Shown here: positions 58,010 to 64,000 of the stretch, in pieces
Numbering within the stretch: the first letter of the stretch is position 1
How the letters are laid out: every line of letters begins with the position of its first letter
Assembly (NCBI RefSeq): GCF_009758125.1
Contig: NZ_WRXO01000008.1
Span: 186,001 to 250,000 of the forward strand
Source: Chitinophaga oryziterrae
GTDB taxonomy: Bacteria; Bacteroidota; Bacteroidia; Chitinophagales; Chitinophagaceae
DNA length: 64,000 nt
Reading direction: 5' to 3'
Program-made: the position numbers and the translations under genes
Notes under the pieces: generated by a model
Told to the model about the DNA's origin: nothing
Database searches by the model: none
What the model saw: the letters and a program-made list of their open reading frames with translations, nothing else

Positions 58010-61000
58010 TTACTCTACTACTTTCACTCTTATACCATCACTGTGCGCGCTGAATTCAGGCGCATACATACATTGTGCGGTACTGATACCATTGCTGAAG
58101 TTACCCTGGTGGGTGACGAACAAGGTATATTCAAATACATAGGTTCCTTTTGGCAAACGGCTGAAGAAGAAGTTGGTAGAAGCATCTTTTGTGCTTTCAT
58201 AGTAACTCACTCCATTCTGCCAGTTACTACCGCTGATCACGTTCTCTGGTTCAAAGCAGGCAGCACGCATGTCTTTCAGGTGTACATATTCCATGTCCCT
58301 GTCTACTTTCATGGTCACCTGCACTTTCACCTTATCCCCTACTTTCAGTTCATTACCTTCCTGGATAGCAGTCAGTAAAGGACCATTGGCCGTATTCTTC
58401 TGAATGAACAAGCGTTTTTGCAGGGTGAGCGGAGTAGCAGCAGATGTTATCTTATCCAACTGCTCGAAATACTGCCAGTAGACAGCACCCCAGGCTGGCT
58501 GTCCGTGACTGCCTTCCAGTTTCACTTCTATCTTGCCCATATCAGGATTTACTTCGTGTCCTTCGAAACGTTTTTTGAAGTACCCGGTGCCTGCTTCTGT
58601 TTTCTCATTGGCAGAGCTGATAGTGGTGCTGCCAATATGAATGTCTACCTGCGGAGTGGCAGACAACCAGTTACTGCCACCGAGTAACATCGCATAACAA
58701 GCGTCGGCGGTTGCCTTGGTAGTATGCCAGTTATTGGTCTGTTTGTTTTTGAGCAACCACGTTTTCATATCACTGACAGCAACTGTATCATGGGTAACGT
58801 CTTCAAATGCTTCTATGAGGATAGCCTGTGTTTCTATAGGCGCTTCGTACCACCAGTAACCAGCGCGTACATCCTTCCAGTACATACCCATTTCATCATT
58901 TACAATCGCATTTTCTTTCAGCGAGCGGATGATTACTTTTGCAGTTGTTGCCTCACCGCTTCTCTGCAAAGCCAAAGCCAGCATTGCCTGGGTATATTTA
59001 CCCTGTTTCAGCCAGTATTGCTTTGCCTGTGAGAGATAGTATTTGTAAGACTCTGCGTATTGTTTAGCAACAGGTTTTTCCGGGAACAGGCTGCGTACAT
59101 ATAAATAGTGCGCTTCCAGGTAACCGAGGTGCTGTTGTTTGAGGTCTGCTTTGTGCTGTTTCAGGTATTGATAGCGTTCTTCTATTTGTTTCTCTACATA
59201 TGCCATTCCCTTGTCTACGATTCTTTGTGTGGCTTCTTTATCCATTACGCCGATATGCTGTAAACGACCGATACCGGCGAGTATATATTGTGTGATGTAC
59301 TGATCTTCCCACATACCGGTGAACCAGGGGAACGCTCCGGAAGGCAATTGTTTCTGCTCTAACTGACTGATTGCTTTGCCCTGTTCTCCACTCATACGTT
59401 GCAGATCGAATAACAACCCGATACGCTGTTTCTGTTCTGCTTCATTCTTTGCTTCCATTACCCATGGGGTTTCCTGTAACAGTACTGATTTCAGCTCTTC
59501 ATTCTTTTGCAGGTTGCTTTGCAGTGCAGCCGTATCCGTTGTCTTCCACTTCTCAAACATATCCTTTATACCAGGTAATGTATTAGCGATATGTGATGCC
59601 AGCGCATTTGCATAGAAGCGGTTGAACACCTGCTCAGAACATTCATACGGATATTCCATTAAATAAGGCAATGCCTGTACCGCATACCAGGCAGGGTTAC
59701 CGGAGAATTCAACGGTTAATGCATGTTGCTGTAATGTTTCTGAAGTATCACTACTTAACAGTTTAGGCATTGTAAAGGAACGGCTACCATCTCCACGCAT
59801 TGCCAATGGTAATGTTTCAGTTACCAGCATCCTGTTGGTAAGAACAGGCAATGCATTCTCTTCACCATCACTGAACTTTCCTGCCTGTGCTACTATGCGG
59901 TATAAAAGTGAACTCCCGAAGTTGAAAGGAATCTGTACAGGGAAATTCACGGCGGTGCTTTGTCCTTTCTCTACAGTGAAATGCTGTACCGGGAAGACAT
60001 TCTGGAACCAGCCATCTACAGGTTTCATTGTAACGGCATCCAGCAATTCGAGGCGGGCCTCTCCTGTTAAGGAGCTGTCTGCGAGGTTGCTGATTTTGGC
60101 AGAGAACGCTATCTTATCCCCTTCGCGCATAAAGCGTGGTGCATTGGGTTGCACCATCAGTGGTTTTTGTGTAATGATGCTGGCGCTTACCTGACCGAAA
60201 GAAGCGGTTTTAGTATGTGCCAGTCCTATGAAGTTCCACTTTGTTAATGCTTCAGGTACAGTAAATTCGAAACTGATATTACCGTCTTTATCTGTATGTA
60301 AGTCTGGTAAGAAGAATGCCAGTTCGTTGAGGTTTGTACGTGGTTGTACCTTCTCTGCTGGTTGTGCATTTGCCGGAGCGGCTGGTTTTTGCCCCCCTGC
60401 AACAGCGCTTTCAAGCAGAGCAGCCGGAGCTGCTTTCGCCATATCCATTGCAACCTGCCCCTGTAAATTTGAAGGAGCAGGTGCCATCGCCCTCATACTT
60501 GGCTCTGCGGCAATACCACTTTCTTTTTTCAGCATGCCTATTCCTCTGATGCGAATATTTCCACCACCTGGTCTTGCATAATCCATGAACCAGTTTAAGG
60601 CATCGTATGAGAACCCTTTCTCGTTAGGAATATCCGGAGATGTAATTTTCTGCCAGTTAGTAGAAGCAATTTCCCTGAAGTTTACAGCACCACTCCATTG
60701 GTTATAGGTATATAAAGAAGGATACAGCGTTGGTGTTTCCCAGTAATGTCTGCGGAAAGCATCCAGTGATGCATCGTACATCGTAGCTACCATTTCAGCA
60801 GCAACCTGTGTACCTTTATATCCTTTAATATTTACCTGCCATTTTTCCTTTTCGCCAGGTAATAGTTTATTACGGTGTGTAGCTAATGTGATATTCAGTT
60901 GCTTGTTTGTCCAGGGAATCCGTACAGTTTTACTGGAGGTAAACACGCGGTTATCCTTTACAAATACATACTGAAATCCTACATTTCCCCTGTCTTCTTC

Positions 61001-64000
61001 AGTGGCCGTATAAGCCCTGTTTTCTATTTTTCCATCTACAGTAAAAGTGCTGAATACTTCTTTCTTATCTACTTTCTCAAAGATCTGTAATACCTGTACA
61101 TCCTTTGCTGCTGTACCAAACAACATCTGTTCAGTTTCTCCCGGCTCTATTTCCATTTTATCTTCATACTGCCATAAGTAAGTTGGATAAGATACTGTTT
61201 TCGCCGTTGGATCTATCAGTTCAAATGTTGCTTTCTGTATTACAGGTACTCCATATTTATCAACTGCACTTACTTCCAGTTCATACCAACCTGCGGGCAG
61301 TTTTTTTGCATCCAGCGCAATGGTACTGTCTGCCTCTGTCTCTACCTGTTTGGTAACAGTAACTGCGCCACGTACCCAGTTCTCGGTCTTATCTTCATCT
61401 TTATAAATGTCTACCGGGAAGTCTTTGATGTAATCTGCCTGCGGAATTACAAACTGGTCTGGCATATTCCAGTAACGTGTGCGTAATAAGCGGCCAGGAT
61501 GCTGTAATGGTTTTACCGCCAGGGTTATTTTAGCAGGTTCAAAGTGACCGTTTAAGTTTTGTGTGGTAACAGACAGCGATTTCAGATCTTTCTGCAGGAG
61601 AGGACTCGGAATTTTCACTGAAATTTCGAGCGACTGATACCCTACACTTACGCTTTGATTACCGCTATGTGTTTCACCGTTGATATCTGTAATATCTGCC
61701 TGTACAGTATAAGTAAAGACAGGCTTCAATGCGGTATCTATACTTAATTCCGGTAAGGCAGGGAAGGTAACGTTAAATGTACCATCGGGCAGTGTCGTCG
61801 TTTCGCCCTGTGTGATCTCACGGGCAGGAACATTATAGAACGGACGTTTCCACATCAGCCACGGATAAGGGAAACGGGCCATTCTTGTAACACGGTACCT
61901 GACTTTTGCGCCATCAATATTATTGCCGGCATAAGCCAGTGCTTTACCATTCACGGTAACGGAATCCCCTACACGATAAGTGCCTTTTACCTTATCAAAT
62001 TCCACATAGAATTTAGGTCTTTTGTATTCTTCCACAGAGAAAGAAATACTACCGGCATTATCTGCTTCTTCCAGGCTGAAGTTTCCATTGAGGCGACCAG
62101 CAGGCAGACGGAATTTACCGGAGTAAGTACCATACTCATTGGAAGTAACTCCCATGGAATCTACTTCATCCCCGTTTACATCATGCAGATGTATGATGGT
62201 TTTGCAGGCTGGCAATACGCGGCTTTTAATGGCCGGATTACCTTTCTTTATAACGATACCTTTGAAGTACACTGTTTGTCCGGGGCGATAGATAGCCCTG
62301 TCCGTAAACAGGAATGTTGTATGAGGCGTGGTATCTTCCTTATACCTGGTGTAGTTATAAATGTATTTATAATCATCCGTGAACAGCTCGTCTTTTCCAT
62401 TAATCCATTGGAGTCTTACGTTCGTATTACTCTTCAGTTTCTTCATCTGCAGTGATCCGTCTTTCCCCGAAAGGTTGGTTGAAATGAGTTTCAAATCGTC
62501 TTCACCGGAATTAGGGTTTCTTACATTCTGCCATATATTCAATTTAACATCGGGCATTGGTTTGCCAGTCTGTCTGTGTAAAACGTAATAGAGGTCTGGT
62601 CCACCGTCATTGTCATCCCGGCTGATATAACTGATCTCTGATACATGAATGAACTGTGCCGCCAACAGGTTTTCCTTGATGGAGAACTGAGGGTTTGTAC
62701 TGGCCAGGATCATGTACTGGCCTATCGGTAATGCATTTATTTTAATCTCAGTAGTATGCTTACGGTAATCTTCCGATCCTGTTAAAGGTTGTTCCCATGC
62801 TTTTGTCACGGGCCTTTCTGTTACCAGTCGCCAGTAAGCTTCATTATCAATATAAGCGGTCTGGGATGCTTTGCGTAACGACTGAAGGAAATCCTCGTCG
62901 ATACGGGCAATGCGCAGATAGATCTTATTCAGATTACTATAAGTGACCAGCGTACGGAAAGGTAAGTCCGGTACATTCACCAGTTCAGTTTCCAGCCTTA
63001 ACTCTTTGCTTTTGATCTGTTCCAGTAAATGGGCCGCCTGTATACCTCCGCGGGATGATGGCGCCTGTTTAATGGCTTTATCACACAGCGTTTTTGCTGT
63101 TATATAAGCATCTTTATCAGGTAAACCGTAGTAATATTGTGCCAGCAGGCAGGTAGCCTGTGTACTTTCAGCTTCGCCTGCATATGCCACTTCCATTTCT
63201 TTCAGGAGTTTCACATACAGCGCTGTTTTATCAGGCATCACACTTACCTGGTTCATATACGCCACTCTTTCAAGGTCTACGTCCAGGAGCGCAGCTTTGC
63301 CGTCCTTCTCATGAAAACGCAGCAGTTCCTGTAATATTAACAGGGCTTTGTATTGTAAGGAGACATTATCCGTAGTAATGAAATGATGCACTGCGAATGT
63401 CTGTGCCGGCGCAAAAGCTGCGGGGTCTGTCAGTTCGAACTGGTTAGCCGGGCGGGTGGCATTTGCCTCTCCTGTTTTGAAATAGTCCAGGGCACGGTGT
63501 GCAAGCAGGTCATATAGTGTAGGGCGTAATTCCCTGGAGTTCTCTCCTTTGTTTATGATTGGATCGTAGGTAGCAATATTCACCTTTTGCAGATCAGCGC
63601 TTTTTTCTAAAGAAGCCAGATAGGCCGCAGAGATTTCTTTGTTCAGGCGGTCGGGGCTCCAGGCGGTGATGTCTGTAGTGGTATCATTTTCCACGGCAGT
63701 GCGACGGTACAGCATATACCTGTTCTGCTGCAGGTAGTTCCAGATCAGTTCTCCTTTTATGCTCAGTAAAATAGCTTTTATGGGGCCATCGAACTGTGCG
63801 ATATGGGTATCCACTTCATGAAGATCTTTCATGGGAGAATACTCTTCGGTGATATTGATGTATTTAATACGGTAGATCAGTGCTTTCAGCAGTTGCACAT
63901 CCTGTTTTTGTTTCAGGGCCTGTGTATAGATGCTGTTCACTTCTTCCAATGCCGACTTTGGCAATCCTTTTTTGTCAAAAGCTTCTACTTTTTCCCAGTG
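58010..64000 (-). CDS. Giant alpha-2-macroglobulin-like protein, C-terminal part (5' end outside window)
   Basis: Large envelope protein of the bacterial alpha-2-macroglobulin family, thought to trap foreign proteases. About 1,997 residues are in the window; the frame is still open at base 64000, so the start and signal peptide are beyond it. A helical N-terminal region is followed by macroglobulin domains (TTFLFTDRAIYRPGQTVYFK marks MG2), a linker rich in Ala, Pro, Met and Gln (around 60330-60520), the A2M block FFLPDLHTDKDGNISFEFTV, then the thioester domain. The thioester motif reads YECSEQ with codons for CSEQ at 59630-59641; Cys and Gln are kept, so the bond can form. The alpha-helical toroid and a receptor-binding-like end follow. 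A penicillin-binding protein 1C partner, usual in proteobacteria, cannot be seen. Confidence 0.92.
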   Translation of the reverse strand, partial: HWEKVEAFDKKGLPKSALEEVNSIYTQALKQKQDVQLLKALIYRIKYINITEEYSPMKDLHEVDTHIAQFDGPIKAILLSIKGELIWNYLQQNRYMLYRRTAVENDTTTDITAWSPDRLNKEISAAYLASLEKSADLQKVNIATYDPIINKGENSRELRPTLYDLLAHRALDYFKTGEANATRPANQFELTDPAAFAPAQTFAVHHFITTDNVSLQYKALLILQELLRFHEKDGKAALLDVDLERVAYMNQVSVMPDKTALYVKLLKEMEVAYAGEAESTQATCLLAQYYYGLPDKDAYITAKTLCDKAIKQAPSSRGGIQAAHLLEQIKSKELRLETELVNVPDLPFRTLVTYSNLNKIYLRIARIDEDFLQSLRKASQTAYIDNEAYWRLVTERPVTKAWEQPLTGSEDYRKHTTEIKINALPIGQYMILASTNPQFSIKENLLAAQFIHVSEISYISRDDNDGGPDLYYVLHRQTGKPMPDVKLNIWQNVRNPNSGEDDLKLISTNLSGKDGSLQMKKLKSNTNVRLQWINGKDELFTDDYKYIYNYTRYKEDTTPHTTFLFTDRAIYRPGQTVYFKGIVIKKGNPAIKSRVLPACKTIIHLHDVNGDEVDSMGVTSNEYGTYSGKFRLPAGRLNGNFSLEEADNAGSISFSVEEYKRPKFYVEFDKVKGTYRVGDSVTVNGKALAYAGNNIDGAKVRYRVTRMARFPYPWLMWKRPFYNVPAREITQGETTTLPDGTFNVTFPALPELSIDTALKPVFTYTVQADITDINGETHSGNQSVSVGYQSLEISVKIPSPLLQKDLKSLSVTTQNLNGHFEPAKITLAVKPLQHPGRLLRTRYWNMPDQFVIPQADYIKDFPVDIYKDEDKTENWVRGAVTVTKQVETEADSTIALDAKKLPAGWYELEVSAVDKYGVPVIQKATFELIDPTAKTVSYPTYLWQYEDKMEIEPGETEQMLFGTAAKDVQVLQIFEKVDKKEVFSTFTVDGKIENRAYTATEEDRGNVGFQYVFVKDNRVFTSSKTVRIPWTNKQLNITLATHRNKLLPGEKEKWQVNIKGYKGTQVAAEMVATMYDASLDAFRRHYWETPTLYPSLYTYNQWSGAVNFREIASTNWQKITSPDIPNEKGFSYDALNWFMDYARPGGGNIRIRGIGMLKKESGIAAEPSMRAMAPAPSNLQGQVAMDMAKAAPAALLESAVAGGQKPAAPANAQPAEKVQPRTNLNELAFFLPDLHTDKDGNISFEFTVPEALTKWNFIGLAHTKTASFGQVSASIITQKPLMVQPNAPRFMREGDKIAFSAKISNLADSSLTGEARLELLDAVTMKPVDGWFQNVFPVQHFTVEKGQSTAVNFPVQIPFNFGSSLLYRIVAQAGKFSDGEENALPVLTNRMLVTETLPLAMRGDGSRSFTMPKLLSSDTSETLQQHALTVEFSGNPAWYAVQALPYLMEYPYECSEQVFNRFYANALASHIANTLPGIKDMFEKWKTTDTAALQSNLQKNEELKSVLLQETPWVMEAKNEAEQKQRIGLLFDLQRMSGEQGKAISQLEQKQLPSGAFPWFTGMWEDQYITQYILAGIGRLQHIGVMDKEATQRIVDKGMAYVEKQIEERYQYLKQHKADLKQQHLGYLEAHYLYVRSLFPEKPVAKQYAESYKYYLSQAKQYWLKQGKYTQAMLALALQRSGEATTAKVIIRSLKENAIVNDEMGMYWKDVRAGYWWYEAPIETQAILIEAFEDVTHDTVAVSDMKTWLLKNKQTNNWHTTKATADACYAMLLGGSNWLSATPQVDIHIGSTTISSANEKTEAGTGYFKKRFEGHEVNPDMGKIEVKLEGSHGQPAWGAVYWQYFEQLDKITSAATPLTLQKRLFIQKNTANGPLLTAIQEGNELKVGDKVKVQVTMKVDRDMEYVHLKDMRAACFEPENVISGSNWQNGVSYYESTKDASTNFFFSRLPKGTYVFEYTLFVTHQGNFSNGISTAQCMYAPEFSAHSDGIRVKVVE

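Noticed and set aside
1..64000. CRISPR arrays, tRNA or rRNA genes, phage or transposase genes
   Set aside because: None were seen. The repeats found are short palindromes without regular spacers, and no intergenic segment showed a tRNA-like fold or conserved TTCRANNC arm.

Overview
The window reads as a chromosomal segment of a Bacteroidota bacterium, most likely Chitinophagaceae and Chitinophaga-like (inference from gene content; no 16S rRNA gene is present). Supporting signs are many TAnnTTTG -7 promoter boxes, genes without clear Shine-Dalgarno sites, a TonB-dependent receptor with a carboxypeptidase-regulatory-like N-terminus, a ftsX-DUF3098-uppP cluster, an F-ATPase a subunit with a signal peptide and long periplasmic extension, RprY-like regulators, FtsX/MacB-type permeases and a giant alpha-2-macroglobulin-like protein. 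I see no rRNA, tRNA, CRISPR array, transposase or phage gene.

Layout. 0-8 kb: the tail of a Gfo/Idh/MocA oxidoreductase, a cluster of hairpin repeats, recQ, a copper-type P-ATPase, tsaE, alanine dehydrogenase and a secreted probable outer-membrane protein. 8-16 kb: ftsX-DUF3098-uppP (minus strand), leuS, a cytoplasmic-looking M23 protein, an M28 peptidase and ruvB. 16-24.6 kb: a bestrophin-like channel, a UspA-like protein, a kinase/regulator pair, an orphan RprY-like regulator, DUF3108 and flippase-like membrane genes, ruvC, a second orphan RprY-like regulator and a HIT protein. 24.7-32 kb: greA, a 2-hydroxyacid dehydrogenase, rsmA, pdxA, an LCMT-type methyltransferase, a secreted TPR-like protein and a TonB-dependent receptor. 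32-37 kb: ATP synthase genes atpB-E-F-H-A, ending without atpG. 37-45 kb: an ABC half-transporter, a secreted protein of unknown function with a possible caspase-like His/Cys pair, a DUF1003 protein, a PhoB/PhoR-like pair and a phosphate-selective-type porin. 45-50 kb: MBOAT acyltransferase plus two SGNH hydrolases beside a glucosaminidase, a likely cell-wall or polysaccharide O-acetylation cassette. 50-64 kb: aspS, a FAD oxidoreductase, an alginate-lyase-family lipoprotein, an FtsX-type permease and the 3' part of a giant A2M-like gene.

The background is mostly housekeeping: translation (leuS, aspS, rsmA, tsaE), repair and recombination (recQ, ruvB, ruvC), envelope growth (uppP, ftsX, GH73, MBOAT/SGNH) and energy (ATP synthase). 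The less ordinary content is (i) three families of intergenic palindromic repeats, one of them MITE-like with 26-bp perfect terminal inverted repeats and two copies 35 kb apart; (ii) the secreted His/Cys protein; (iii) the MBOAT + two SGNH + GH73 neighbourhood; (iv) intrinsic terminators directly upstream of uppP and greA; (v) an overlapping divergent ruvC/flippase start region where the flippase seems to lack a standard start codon; and (vi) a TA-rich multi-hairpin region near 57.7 kb.

Several starts were moved from the longest open frame to an internal codon because a TAnnTTTG box, a terminator or a signal peptide placed the real start downstream. All function calls come from motifs read by eye; no database search was run.
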